In this document: positions 34,841-44,062 of the stretch, in pieces
How the letters are laid out: every line of letters begins with the position of its first letter
Position numbering within the stretch: position 1 is the first letter of the stretch
From: Caldivirga sp. MU80
Lineage (GTDB): Archaea; Thermoproteota; Thermoprotei; Thermoproteales; Thermocladiaceae
Assembly: GCF_001663375.1 (NCBI RefSeq)
Contig: NZ_LCTF01000004.1
Coordinates: forward strand, 1-64,000
DNA: 64,000 nt
Direction: 5' to 3'
Made by a program: the position numbers and the translations under genes
Notes under the pieces: generated by a model
Databases searched by the model: none
The model's input: the letters and a program-made list of their open reading frames with translations, nothing else
What the model was told of the DNA's origin: nothing

Positions 34841-35998
34841 ATGATACCTGTCAGTGTCATGGTTACTGGGGCTGGTACCGTGTCGATTAAGATTAAGGGC
34901 AGGTTCAGCGTGGATAGGCCTAGCGACTTCTCAAGCCCAATTAGGCCGGTGATTTCCTGGAATATAACAAGGAGGTGCAATTTAAGGTGCCTCCACTGTT
35001 ACATAGACGCCGGTAGCCCTGATAAGGGTGAGTTAACCACGGGGGAGGCCCTTAACCTGATTGACCAGTTCAGCCAGATTGGTGTACCACTTATACTGTT
35101 CACAGGTGGCGAACCCCTAATGAGGGGTGACTTGTTTGAATTAGCCAGTTACGCCAGGGGGAGGGGTATTAAGATTGCACTATCCACCAACGGCACACTG
35201 ATAACTAGGGAAGCGGCATCTAAGCTTGCCGATTCAGGTTTCTCATACATCGGGGTCTCGTTGGATTCAATAAACAGTGAGTTTCACGATGAGTTTAGGG
35301 GTGTTAAGGGCGCCTTCGCCATGGCTATCGCCGGCATTAGGAACGCACTTGATGCTGGGTTGGACGTGGGGTTGAGGTTCACCTTAACCTCCAGGAACAT
35401 TGATGAGGTGCCATCCTACATAGAATTTGCCCTGTCATTGGGGGTTAGGAGGATAACGTTCTACCACCTATCAGCCTCAGGGAGGGCTAGGAACCTTAAC
35501 AGGGATTGGTGGTACAGCCCAGGCCAATACACCAGGTTCATGGACAACCTAATCAAGTATGCCAGGGAGTATGCCGGTAAGCTGGAAATCGAGACTACCC
35601 TAGGCCCATTCGACGGCATTTACATCGCCCTAAGCCTAGCTAAGGGTAGCAGTGAATTGGAGAATTACCTCAAGTTCGTTGAATCCACGGGCGGCTGCGG
35701 TAGGAGGATAATTTCAATATACCCCAATGGCGATGTCTATCCATGCCAATTCATAGACTTCGTGAAGCTGGGTAACGTAAGGGAGAGGAGCCTAATCGAA
35801 ATACTTAGTGAATCAAACCTAGACTTATTCATAAACACTGAGAAGTACCTAAGAGGACCCCAGTGCTCGAACTGCCAATTCAAGAGGTACTGTAAGGGTG
35901 GTGATAGGGCTAGGGCATACTACCTGGGTGGTGATCTATACGGTGATGACCCATTATGTCCAATACCACACATACTCAATGGGTTTAAGCAAGCCTAG
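34841..35998 (+). CDS. Radical SAM/SPASM protein, AhbC/NirJ-like
   Basis: The 385-residue enzyme binds one 4Fe-4S cluster at [20 protein letters not shown] (CxxxCxxC) and uses S-adenosylmethionine ([15 protein letters not shown]). The C-terminal SPASM region has [40 protein letters not shown] and GDDPLCP. This last pattern is characteristic of AhbC and NirJ, which act on didecarboxysiroheme in the alternative haem pathway. No other haem gene lies nearby, so the exact step stays open. The ATG lies about 30 bases after a TATA-like GTTTTAAATA. Confidence 0.75.
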   Translation: MIPVSVMVTGAGTVSIKIKGRFSVDRPSDFSSPIRPVISWNITRRCNLRCLHCYIDAGSPDKGELTTGEALNLIDQFSQIGVPLILFTGGEPLMRGDLFELASYARGRGIKIALSTNGTLITREAASKLADSGFSYIGVSLDSINSEFHDEFRGVKGAFAMAIAGIRNALDAGLDVGLRFTLTSRNIDEVPSYIEFALSLGVRRITFYHLSASGRARNLNRDWWYSPGQYTRFMDNLIKYAREYAGKLEIETTLGPFDGIYIALSLAKGSSELENYLKFVESTGGCGRRIISIYPNGDVYPCQFIDFVKLGNVRERSLIEILSESNLDLFINTEKYLRGPQCSNCQFKRYCKGGDRARAYYLGGDLYGDDPLCPIPHILNGFKQA

Positions 35999-36255
35999 GG
36001 TGGTGGCCCATTCACAACGTACTTGCGTTTGAAGGCCTCCTCAACATCAATGTTAAGTAGATTAGCCACTGATAGGAGCCACGCGAATACGTCGGCAAGC
36101 TCCTCCATCCTTGACTTTTCATCACCCTTAAGTATCGAGTCCGCCAATTCCCCAACCTCCTCAACAAGCCAGGTGAAGGTTGGGTAAAGCCCCCTCCTAC
36201 TATCCCTCTCGAAGTAAGCCCTCCTAATCAACTCCTGAGCCTCCCTAATCTCCAT
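35995..36255 (-). CDS. mazG: MazG-type nucleotide pyrophosphohydrolase
   Basis: The 86-residue all-helical protein has the MazG metal-binding pattern: [16 protein letters not shown] then [17 protein letters not shown]. It would hydrolyse a nucleoside triphosphate to the monophosphate and pyrophosphate. It is slightly short; family members often carry a Cys-rich tail after KRKY, which is lacking here. It overlaps the radical SAM stop by four bases in convergent orientation. Confidence 0.85.
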   Translation of the reverse strand: MEIREAQELIRRAYFERDSRRGLYPTFTWLVEEVGELADSILKGDEKSRMEELADVFAWLLSVANLLNIDVEEAFKRKYVVNGPPP

Positions 36256-36344
36256 GATGGGGATGCGGCATGCACCTATTTAAAGTAAACCTACTTACCC
36301 TCAATTACGGCAATTTAGCCACCCCTTAATATTGGCTAAACCAA

Positions 36345-37433
36345 TCACATACCCTTGTTAACCTTTTCCCAAATCAACTCCTTGTTCCACAGGTTCCTCA
36401 CCATGGCGTACATCAGCAGGAATTGCTGAATCACCCATGCCCTAAAGGGTACCCACACCAGCAGCACCACACCGAGGGCTATTAGGGCGTATGCTAATAG
36501 GCTACCTGACGCAGCCAGGAGGAGTGTACCAATTGGCAATAGCCATGGGTTCACCAGGTGTATGTAAGCCTCCGTGTAGTATATTGACCTATACCTCCTT
36601 GGCTTCGGTAACCTGGCCGACTTCAGGAAGCTCTGCACCAGGTGTTGGGCCCTCCTAACCCTCCATTTACCGTAACCGGCGCTGGGAATGTACTCCACGC
36701 ATACGACGTCGTCGGGTACTATGGCCCTGTAGCCCATTGAAGCCACCCTAACACCTGTGTAGGAATCATCTGCGCCTATGTCTACAGGGAAGCCACCCAT
36801 ACTCCTCAGCAGGCTACCCTTAATGGCCAGTAGCTCCCCGTGGAAGACCACCGTGGAGTACACCTTGCTCTCCCCAATCCTAAGCACGTTGTAGAGGCTC
36901 CTATAGGCGTCCTCAACTGAACCACCACCCTTAGGTACCTTAATGCATGAAACCAACCCAACCTCGCCACTGCTCAGCCACCTGACTGCGTTAGGCAGTG
37001 AATCCCTAAGCCACATTGAATCTGCATCAGTGGTCACTATCACGTCACCGTTAGCCACCTTAAGCGCCTCATTTAACGCACGCCCCTTGCCACTCCTTGG
37101 GCTACTTAGGTAAACCAGGTTAACGCTACTATGGCTCCTCAACCACTCCTTAACCTTAACCGGTGTGTCGTCGGTGCTTGAGTCAGAGATCACTATCTGA
37201 ATCTTGCTGATTGGGTAGTCTTGATCAATAACGTTGTTAAGCTTGTCCACTATAATACCCCCCTCATTGTACGTCGGTATTATCACGGACACGGAGGGTA
37301 ACCCCCCAGCATCAACGGGGCTTATGGGCCACTGACCCTTAGCCTTACTAAGAATGATAACGTAGTACAACACTGGTGTAGTGACGTGAAGCAGGATCAG
37401 CAGGAGCCCAATGTAGAGGAGTTGATTCAGCAT
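36345..37433 (-). CDS. Membrane-bound GT2 glycosyltransferase
   Basis: The 362-residue protein has one N-terminal membrane helix, a GT-A domain and two C-terminal helices. Motifs are SVSVIIPTYNEGGIIVDKLN (split as SVIIPTYNEG), IVISDSSTDDTPVKV, VIVTTDADSMWLRDSLP (DxD) and GADDSYTGVRVASMGY, ending in a QRAQH-type stretch (WRVRRAQHLVQSF). The last is like the QxxRW motif of processive enzymes, with Gln replaced. A polysaccharide or glycan role is likely. It overlaps the next membrane-protein gene by seven bases, so the two form an operon. Confidence 0.82.
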   Translation of the reverse strand: MLNQLLYIGLLLILLHVTTPVLYYVIILSKAKGQWPISPVDAGGLPSVSVIIPTYNEGGIIVDKLNNVIDQDYPISKIQIVISDSSTDDTPVKVKEWLRSHSSVNLVYLSSPRSGKGRALNEALKVANGDVIVTTDADSMWLRDSLPNAVRWLSSGEVGLVSCIKVPKGGGSVEDAYRSLYNVLRIGESKVYSTVVFHGELLAIKGSLLRSMGGFPVDIGADDSYTGVRVASMGYRAIVPDDVVCVEYIPSAGYGKWRVRRAQHLVQSFLKSARLPKPRRYRSIYYTEAYIHLVNPWLLPIGTLLLAASGSLLAYALIALGVVLLVWVPFRAWVIQQFLLMYAMVRNLWNKELIWEKVNKGM

Positions 37434-37759
37434 AAGCCTGATGTAAATGAGTATATGGAATAGGCGGTGATAGTCATCATTATCATGGCTATAAGCATAA
37501 GCAGTAACGACACTGAGTCAACCCTATTCAACTTAATAACCCTATATGCCGAGTACACTAACATACCTGAGGCTATGGCTGATATCGTAACCGAGTAACC
37601 GTAGGTTGGGCCGCACGTGGATCTAACTATGGATACGCTTACACCAGTTGGTGCAATGAGATTCCAAAGCCCATATATAAATATGACAGCAATTGCCGTG
37701 AGGACTATTGCCAACGCCAACCCCTCCTTAATAACATTAAGCTCCGACCCCCGGGACAC
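37427..37759 (-). CDS. Small membrane protein in operon with the GT2 gene
   Basis: The 110-residue product has about three membrane helices (about 13-32, 50-67 and 80-100) and an outer loop with a Cys (STCGPTYGYS). Its end overlaps the glycosyltransferase start, so they are co-transcribed. I do not recognise a family. Confidence 0.65.
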   Translation of the reverse strand: MSRGSELNVIKEGLALAIVLTAIAVIFIYGLWNLIAPTGVSVSIVRSTCGPTYGYSVTISAIASGMLVYSAYRVIKLNRVDSVSLLLMLIAMIMMTITAYSIYSFTSGLC

Positions 37760-37876
37760 AGGATACGTGGATATGCCGGTTTAAAAACATTATCATCCAG
37801 AACCCCGAAACCACCGGCAACCATTATGCAAGGTAAATTTTTAAAATCACAGCACCCACTCACACAAGCCGGTTAA

Positions 37877-37965
37877 GCCGGGGTGGCCGAGCCTGGTCCA
37901 AGGCGCGGGCCTTGAGAGCCCGTCCCCGCAAGGGGGCCCGGGTTCAAATCCCGGCCCCGGCGCCA
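37877..37965 (+). tRNA. tRNA-Ser(UGA)
   Basis: The acceptor stem pairs GCCGGGG (37,877-37,883) with CCCCGGC (37,955-37,961). The anticodon loop is CTTGAGA, giving anticodon TGA. A long variable arm (CCCCGCAAGGGG) marks a type II tRNA, as for Ser. The T-loop is GGTTCAAATCC. The CCA end is encoded (37,963-37,965). There is no intron. A TATA-like AATTTTTAAAA lies about 35-40 bases upstream. Confidence 0.95.
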
Positions 37966-38114
37966 TGTTTATGTGGGTGGTTGCTCCGCTGTTGGGTTGG
38001 GAACCCTTACTAGTAGGCCTGAATCCTCTTCGCAACTTGGTTGGAGGGCTGGTGTAGGTGGGAGAAGGGGAAGAGGGTGTTTGTTTTGATCGTGGTTTTA
38101 TGGTTGGGTTGCCG

Positions 38115-39887
38115 TCACCGGCCTGAACAGCCTATTGGCTCGAGCGTGCTCCATGATGAGACTCCGGTTACGTATTGTGATGCGCTTGGGCTTATGGAGT
38201 ATGTCCATGATGTTGATGATGGGACTAGGCCCGTGCTTGAGCCTGTTGGCTCTGCGGTGAGCTGCCAAATACCATCAACCCAAACATACTCATAGGTGTA
38301 ATTGTAATAGTCACACCCAACAGAATTCTCTCCATAAAACACAACCTGCGAACTAGTCAAAACCTCAGCACTTATGTCGATTGGTAGGTAGGCGGTCTGC
38401 TGGGAACTTGAGAAGTTCGGCATAATCCAAGCTGCTGGCGATATGTCCTCAAAATCATTGTGATAGTCATCATTCGGCGTGCTAGCGTTATTGAGATTAA
38501 ACGTCCAGGTGACGTTACCATCATTAGCATAAAAAGCCCGCGTTGATGGGCCGTAATAAAGGCCTATCCCCTCACTTGAGCCACTGGGTAAGGTAACCTC
38601 AAAACCAACAAATCCCCCTGGCTCTTCCCCTATTTCAACACCTACAAATACGGATATGGAGTAGCTAGTCGTTGAGGATGTTGGTTGGGGTTGTAGACAA
38701 TCCCCGCCCGTACAAGCTGGACTTGCAATGAGTGAGTTTGCTGATAAAAATGATTCGTTGTAGTACTTGTAACTGGTGTAGTAATCGAACGTGCCTGTCT
38801 CAGTCAGAACCTCACCACCATTGTTGGTCATGGTTGATGTTGGGTCATAACCAACATAACCATAGACATAGAGAGGCACGTAGGGATATGGTCCAGGGGG
38901 ACTTCCAACTTGGTTGCTTATCACTAGGCATGTGTCGTAGTAGAATGTGCCATTACCATCACTGTAGCCCGCAAAACCATACCATGGATAGCTTGATGAG
39001 CCCATCATTGGGAGTAGCCATATGAAGTAATAGTTGCCCGACTCATAAATGCCTGAGCTTAACTCTGCGGCTTTGGAGTAGTTTGAGTATATGGAATAGC
39101 ACACGTCGGGGGTATCCTGCGATGGGGAGGATGATTGTAGGTTTGCCTTAATCATGCTGAGGCTTAATTCAGCACCATTCACTTGACCTAGGCTTACCGG
39201 CAAATGCCTCAATGCCATGTACGTAATCACTGCCCTTAGTATGTCCCTCGGCATTGCTGGCCCTATGACTAGGTAGTACGGCCCACCAAATGCCATTGCT
39301 AGGGCTTCCTTGCTGTTGATTGGTATTATTGGGTAGGCTACCAGGTAGTCGCTTGGTTTGCCATTCACGTAGAGTGTGCCGTATTTTTTAGCCCACGTGT
39401 AGGCTAGCAGATACTCCATTGCCATTAAGTCGCTTGAATTGCCGTATAGCATGATTAAGTCACCCTTAGCCACTAGGCCAGTTAACAAGGCAATCACTGG
39501 GCTTGTTAAGTTAAGCTTGACCCTGCCATTGACTACGCCAATGACAACGCTAGGCTTAATCACAGAGTAGCCTATGAGTATCGTTGAGTTACCGGGTAAG
39601 GAAGGCAATTGACTCAGGTTAACCGGCTTAATAAGCGACTGAGGAACACCAACACCAACAAGCCTTTGGGTTAGTGACTGAGGACCAACAACATATATCG
39701 GCATATTCAGGCTAACGTTAACCGGCAAGCCCACCGGCGCTGGAGCATTAAAACCAACCCCCACCGGTGTGCTTGACTTATTGATCACGTGCATTGTGGT
39801 GAGTATTGAAACAGCCACCACGGCTACAACCAAGGAAACCAACAAGGCAACCCAAACAAACCTCCAACCACCCCCAACCATAACCAC
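38115..39887 (-). CDS. Large surface-exposed glycoprotein-like protein
   Basis: The 590-residue protein has one N-terminal membrane helix (about 9-31) and no other span, so it is probably anchored with the bulk outside. It is rich in Ser, Thr, Tyr, Asn and Gly, with many NxS/T sequons (for example NVSL, NLSQ, NGTF, NASTP). Cys residues occur in a few places (PACTGGDCLQ, VGCDYY, IGCSGR), which could form disulphides outside. Residues about 60-270 look like a folded alpha/beta domain (LIGYSVIKPSVVIGVVNG and so on). I do not recognise the family. Confidence 0.6.
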   Translation of the reverse strand: MVMVGGGWRFVWVALLVSLVVAVVAVSILTTMHVINKSSTPVGVGFNAPAPVGLPVNVSLNMPIYVVGPQSLTQRLVGVGVPQSLIKPVNLSQLPSLPGNSTILIGYSVIKPSVVIGVVNGRVKLNLTSPVIALLTGLVAKGDLIMLYGNSSDLMAMEYLLAYTWAKKYGTLYVNGKPSDYLVAYPIIPINSKEALAMAFGGPYYLVIGPAMPRDILRAVITYMALRHLPVSLGQVNGAELSLSMIKANLQSSSPSQDTPDVCYSIYSNYSKAAELSSGIYESGNYYFIWLLPMMGSSSYPWYGFAGYSDGNGTFYYDTCLVISNQVGSPPGPYPYVPLYVYGYVGYDPTSTMTNNGGEVLTETGTFDYYTSYKYYNESFLSANSLIASPACTGGDCLQPQPTSSTTSYSISVFVGVEIGEEPGGFVGFEVTLPSGSSEGIGLYYGPSTRAFYANDGNVTWTFNLNNASTPNDDYHNDFEDISPAAWIMPNFSSSQQTAYLPIDISAEVLTSSQVVFYGENSVGCDYYNYTYEYVWVDGIWQLTAEPTGSSTGLVPSSTSWTYSISPSASQYVTGVSSWSTLEPIGCSGR

Positions 39888-40174
39888 AAAAACAACCCAC
39901 CACCTAATATTTTTTCGCTAAACACACCACCCATAACTGACAATCACTAAGACAACTAACAACCCCCAGCAAACCAACTCCACAGATTCAAACCCCAACC
40001 CCAGCGCCAGCAATGAAAACTAGTCATTGCTCTCTTCCTTTTTTAATCAGTATACATGGTCATTAAAAACACTTAACCACACCCTACCACGTCCATAGGT
40101 ACGCCTAAAAGCATTCTAACATGACCTTCACAATATACCTTCTCCTCATTAAATCCATTTATGGACTTATCTTC

Positions 40175-41372
40175 TTATCTAGCTTTATTTTTGTATAACT
40201 TATAAATAGTAACATCATAACTTAGCTTAATTGCACCGCTCATTACAAGGGGTAAGTAGAGTAATCTAAGCGAGAATATGAAGCCAACTAATACTGGACC
40301 CGGTAAACTACTTATATTTCTAAAGATGTTAGTTACTGCAAATACTTTCACCCTCTCTTCATCATTAAAAATTTGAGAGATGAACGCTTGCCTGGTAGGT
40401 ACATCCATTTGCGAGAAGCTTTGCCTCAAAAATAGGAATACGACCGCCCAGTACAGTGAGTTCATAAATGGTATAAGAATCAGGAATATATTAGATGTTA
40501 TATGTGTGAAAACCATGGTATGCAAATTACCGATCCGTTCAGCTATTAGTGGGGCTATGATTAACGAAATTGCGGTAATGATACTGGATATGCCAAACAC
40601 TATACCTAAACTCGACGCTGATGCATGAAATCTTAGGTAAAACCAAAGCGTCAATAATGACTGCGTAATTAAACTTCCCCCAAATGCATCCAGAGCAAAG
40701 AGCACTGAAAGATTTCTCACATCTTGATGCAGCAAGAGACCTGGCAGATTTTTACTCATCCCATTGTGACCTACCTCAATATTCATTATCTTCCTATAAA
40801 CTAAAATGAGAAGCATCGACATGATTATGTAAAGTATAAATACGAGCTTAGCCATGATAATAGTATCACTCGTAATAAAGTGAGAGAGTAATGGTATAGA
40901 GAAGGAACCTAATGACGAAAAGGAATAACCAAGTAAGTTATATACCCCTAGTACTCTACCTGGATTTCTAGCGAGCTTAGGGATTATCCCAACCTCCACT
41001 GATTGAAATGGGCCAGTTTCCGTCCCGATGACCCCCTTCCCGTCCCAGTGGGACGGGTTTTTCACTGCTGGGGTCTTGGGCGTTACCCCCTCCATGGGGG
41101 TTAATGGCTTCGTCCTCGGGGTGGTGAAAACAGTGGGGTATCGCCCCACCGGCTCATCTGTGAGGGAAGTAAACCCCCTCTCGGGGGCACCACCCCGAGT
41201 ACAAAACACTAACGAAGTCTGGATTAATAAATGTATCGCTAAATCCCCACATAGTGAGGTGACCCCGCCCTAAAGGGCGAGGTTTGCCGTTAACTATCAG
41301 TATGCTAATGAGGCTAAACGTGAAAATCCTCATACTCTTTGCTAAAAGTATAAGATAAAGGGTATTACTCAT
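40175..41372 (-). pseudogene. MFS transporter gene interrupted by a TnpB-derived MITE
   Basis: The 5' piece (41,372 to about 41,289) encodes MSNTLYLILLAKSMRIFTFS and LISILIVNGK, the first membrane helix. The 3' piece (about 41,020 to 40,175) encodes SVEVGIIPKLARNPGRVLG, LLGYSFSSLGSF and about seven further spans including FLFLRQSFSQMDVPTRQAF, as in MFS drug or sugar carriers. The two pieces are in different frames, with a 261-base element between them. Spans 2 to 4 seem to be absent, so material was lost as well. A functional protein is not expected. Confidence 0.75.
41028..41288 (-). mobile_element. MITE derived from the TnpB element
   Basis: This 261-base piece has the left end (TAAAGGGCGAGG at about 41,271-41,282) and the right end hairpin (CCCGTCCCAGTGGGACGGG at about 41,039-41,057, then AGGGGGTCAT) of the TnpB element. 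Translation on the minus strand gives TSLTDEPVGRYPTVFTTP joined to KPLTPMEGVTPKTP, similar to the very start (SSLDEPVGRLPTLFANP) and end (KPITPKEGATPETP) of the tnpB frame at 16,958-18,478. The interior is deleted. Confidence 0.75.
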
Positions 41373-41568
41373 CCAGTAGACTTCGGTATATTTTTCACTT
41401 TTAAAACTTTAGAACTTAAGTGACTTAGAATTCGTTATAAGGCTGCATCAAATCCCATTTTAATTGAGAAGATTATAGCGAGAGAAGGCATTATGGATTT
41501 ATGATTTTGTTTGAAGGCATGGTTTTTAACTAAGTTTAAGCTGGCATGAGAACACGGCTGTTTTAGTT

Positions 41569-41952
41569 TTAGCATGGGTATGGGTCAATTAAGAGCCTAT
41601 GCAACTTAATAACCCCCTTGTTAATCAGTTTCTGCAACTCCTCTGGGTTACTTAGTTGATTGCTGTTTAACTGCGCATTTATGTGTATTAGTATACCCAT
41701 GCTTATCTCATCAACATTTAATGTACTATTGCTGTTAACCTGCACCTCAACACCAAGTATCGCGCTAAGCACCTTCGCGGCATCCTGTCTCTCAACATAA
41801 CTAATTATGTTCTTACCCTGCACCATGCCCTTAGCCTCATCAACACTTATCGGGTTTAGCCTTATTATCCCACCACACGGTAGCATACATGAGCCTAGGT
41901 CACTGAGCAGATACACGGTGCCTTCAGGCATGGTTAGCTCCCGGTAACGCAT
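41569..41952 (-). CDS. AcrIII-1/DUF1874-type ring-nuclease-like protein
   Basis: The 127-residue protein matches the pattern of the DUF1874 family, whose viral members (AcrIII-1) degrade cyclic tetra-adenylate and block type III CRISPR signalling. Matching points are GTVYLLSDLGSCMLP, ISVDEAKGMV, DAAKVLSAILGVEVQVN, a central strand and ELQKLINKGVIKLHRLLID. The catalytic His of the family falls where this protein has Arg (YVERQDAAK), so hydrolysis is doubtful; it may bind cA4 without cutting it, or use another residue. No CRISPR array or cas gene is in the window. The family call is by eye. Confidence 0.6.
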   Translation of the reverse strand: MRYRELTMPEGTVYLLSDLGSCMLPCGGIIRLNPISVDEAKGMVQGKNIISYVERQDAAKVLSAILGVEVQVNSNSTLNVDEISMGILIHINAQLNSNQLSNPEELQKLINKGVIKLHRLLIDPYPC

Positions 41953-42241
41953 TGGTTAAATAACCTATGCACCATCAACTATTACTTTTGTCGAAAATTT
42001 ATTAATTAATGCGTTACAGAATCCATGATGAATCCGTTGTGGTTAACGTACCATAACCTTAGTCCGCTAAGATTTTTATACTAAATTTACCATTAATACG
42101 ACTACACATGTTAAGTAGATTTTTAATCTAAGTAATGTAGCTTTACCCATAGATACAGATATTATATAATATTACGTATATCACATTAATGCTGGGGAAA
42201 TTTTTAAATTTAAGGCTACGTGAGGCCGCTGGACCAACTGT
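41953..42241. promoter_or_regulatory. Intergenic region with the sdh promoter
   Basis: The 289 bases are AT-rich. TTTTTAAATT at 42,201-42,210 is centred about 36 bases before the sdhB ATG, a likely TATA box giving a leader of about 10 bases. No gene is seen. Confidence 0.5.
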
Positions 42242-43006
42242 ATGTCCTCAGTTAAGGCTGGCCTTAAGATTGAGGTTAAGAGGGGGACCTTTACCTTTAG
42301 GGTTAAGCGTTATGACCCAAAAACCGGTGATTACAGGTGGAGCGAGTATAAGGTTGAGGTCACCAATAGGCAGACCGTGCTTGATGCATTACTCAAAATC
42401 AAAAGTACCCAAGATGCCACCTTGGCTGTTAGGTACAGTTGTAGAATGGGTATATGCGGCTCCTGCGCAATGGTCATTAACGGTGTCCCACGTCTGGCCT
42501 GCGAAACAAAGCCGTTTGAACTGGGCACCGATGTGATAACCGTTGAGCCCCTTAGTAACCTTAAGCCGATTAAGGACCTGGTAGTTGATATGGATGAATT
42601 CTTCGAGAAGCATAAGTCGGTTAAGCCGTGGTTGATTAGGAGGGATGAGGGTGAGCAGTTTGAGAAACTGGACTCGTACTATGTTCAGACCGAGGAGCAG
42701 TTGATTAATTACCTTGAATTCGCCTACTGCATAAAGTGTGGCGCCTGCTACTCAGCATGCCCAATGGTCTTCCTAAACAAGAATTACCTGGGCCCACAGG
42801 CATTAGCCGCCGCCTATAGGTGGAGCGCCGATAATAGGGATGAGGGGTATGTCCTTAGGCTTAAGGTTATTGACTCCGATAACGGCGTGTGGTCATGCCA
42901 CTACAGCGGTACCTGTAGCAAAGTGTGCCCGAAGGGGGTTGACCCAGCATTAGCAATTAACCTACTCAAGAAATCGTTATTAACCGGTAAGCCACCGGCA
43001 AGGTGA
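42242..43006 (+). CDS. sdhB: Succinate dehydrogenase or fumarate reductase iron-sulfur subunit
   Basis: The 254-residue protein passes electrons between the flavoprotein and the membrane quinone site. SCRMGICGSCAMVINGVP with a later Cys (RLACE) binds the 2Fe-2S cluster; CIKCGACYSACPM and CHYSGTCSKVCPKGVDP bind the 4Fe-4S and 3Fe-4S clusters. It heads an operon with two cytochrome-like membrane subunits and a small protein. The flavoprotein subunit (sdhA) is not in the window. Confidence 0.92.
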   Translation: MSSVKAGLKIEVKRGTFTFRVKRYDPKTGDYRWSEYKVEVTNRQTVLDALLKIKSTQDATLAVRYSCRMGICGSCAMVINGVPRLACETKPFELGTDVITVEPLSNLKPIKDLVVDMDEFFEKHKSVKPWLIRRDEGEQFEKLDSYYVQTEEQLINYLEFAYCIKCGACYSACPMVFLNKNYLGPQALAAAYRWSADNRDEGYVLRLKVIDSDNGVWSCHYSGTCSKVCPKGVDPALAINLLKKSLLTGKPPAR

Positions 43007-43479
43007 CCAGCATGACTGAGAAACTGGCCACTAAGAGGAACCCACCCAAATGGTCCCTCTGGTTACGTGGACTGGATGAGTGGCTTCTAATATTCCAGAA
43101 GGTCAGTGGGGCCATTTTAGCCATATACCTAATAGGGCACACGTTAGTTATATCAACGGCGTTAGGCTTCGGCCACCCAAGTCAATTAACCTGGGAAAGG
43201 GTAATTGGGCTCATTGAGGGTCCCAAGGTGGTTGGGGTTGCCCACGTCGGTACGATAATAGAATACTTAATAGCCTTACTGGTAGCTATTCATGGGGCTA
43301 ATGGCATTAGGCTAATCCTAATGCAGTACTTCGGTCTTGGCTTACCTAAGCCTGAAAGGCACACGTACCCTATGATACCTTCACCCAGGAAGAGCCCTCA
43401 ATTGGTGTATAAATACCTTGTAATAGCCGTGGTTATAGTCTTCATAATACTTGCCTCGTACGTGGCCTTCGTGGGGTGA
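43003..43479 (+). CDS. sdhC: Succinate dehydrogenase membrane anchor subunit
   Basis: The 158-residue protein has three to four membrane spans. His residues suitable for haem ligation are in AIYLIGHTLVIST and VAIHGANGIRL, typical of the b-type cytochrome anchor. It overlaps sdhB by four bases and sdhD by four bases. The start codon is the ATG within GCATGACTGAG or one slightly upstream. Confidence 0.8.
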   Translation: MTSMTEKLATKRNPPKWSLWLRGLDEWLLIFQKVSGAILAIYLIGHTLVISTALGFGHPSQLTWERVIGLIEGPKVVGVAHVGTIIEYLIALLVAIHGANGIRLILMQYFGLGLPKPERHTYPMIPSPRKSPQLVYKYLVIAVVIVFIILASYVAFVG

Positions 43480-43835
43480 TGGGCATGGTGGCTAAGTCAA
43501 CGCTTATGAAGTGGCACTACATAACGGGGCTAATACTGGTGGTTGTGCTTGGGATACACCTAGCCTTCAGGTGGCCCAGTTACGAGGCATCCATACAGTG
43601 GAGCGGCCCCCATGGGGTCTATGAACAACTGCTTAACATAGGCTACATGGCCGCCATATTCATACTGCTCTACGCCGCCACCTACCATGCAATGAACGGT
43701 CTAAGGACCCTACTCCTGGAGCTCCATCAAGGTAGGTATTGGAACACCGCCGTTGACGTCGTTATTATAGCGCTGGGCATCTTCATAGTCATAGTGGGCA
43801 CGGTTGCCTTAGTGGGGGCCCTGCAGGTAATATGA
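43476..43835 (+). CDS. sdhD: Succinate dehydrogenase membrane anchor subunit
   Basis: The 119-residue protein has three membrane helices and His residues in KWHYITGLILVVVLGIHLAF and ATYHAMNGLRTLL, as in anchor subunits that bind haem b or quinone. It overlaps its neighbours on both sides by four bases, so the operon is translationally coupled. Confidence 0.78.
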   Translation: MMGMVAKSTLMKWHYITGLILVVVLGIHLAFRWPSYEASIQWSGPHGVYEQLLNIGYMAAIFILLYAATYHAMNGLRTLLLELHQGRYWNTAVDVVIIALGIFIVIVGTVALVGALQVI

Positions 43836-44050
43836 TTAAGTCTCCTCCTCATTTCAACAAAATTAATTTACCACCTGGTTTCAGCCGATTCATGGTACCT
43901 ACACTACTTAAGGTACCCATGTTCATTAAGGTGGCGGTGGCATTGATAGTGCTGTTAGCCCCTATAGTAATCATGGATTACAGGGATGCATTGGCTAAGT
44001 GGTGGGTTAGGTTTAGGCAGCGTCGAGGTAACCACAGGTCTAGGGCTTAA
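43832..44050 (+). CDS. Small membrane protein at the end of the sdh operon
   Basis: The 72-residue product has one hydrophobic segment (about residues 29-46) and a strongly basic tail (RFRQRRGNHRSRA). It overlaps sdhD by four bases, so it is made together with the Sdh subunits. A small accessory or fourth subunit is a fair guess. No family is recognised. Confidence 0.6.
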   Translation: MIKSPPHFNKINLPPGFSRFMVPTLLKVPMFIKVAVALIVLLAPIVIMDYRDALAKWWVRFRQRRGNHRSRA

Positions 44051-44062
44051 CCGGTTTTCAGG

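Noticed and set aside
37847-38035. 62-codon frame antisense to tRNA-Ser
   Set aside because: It overlaps a well-formed tRNA and has the composition of a GC-rich RNA gene.
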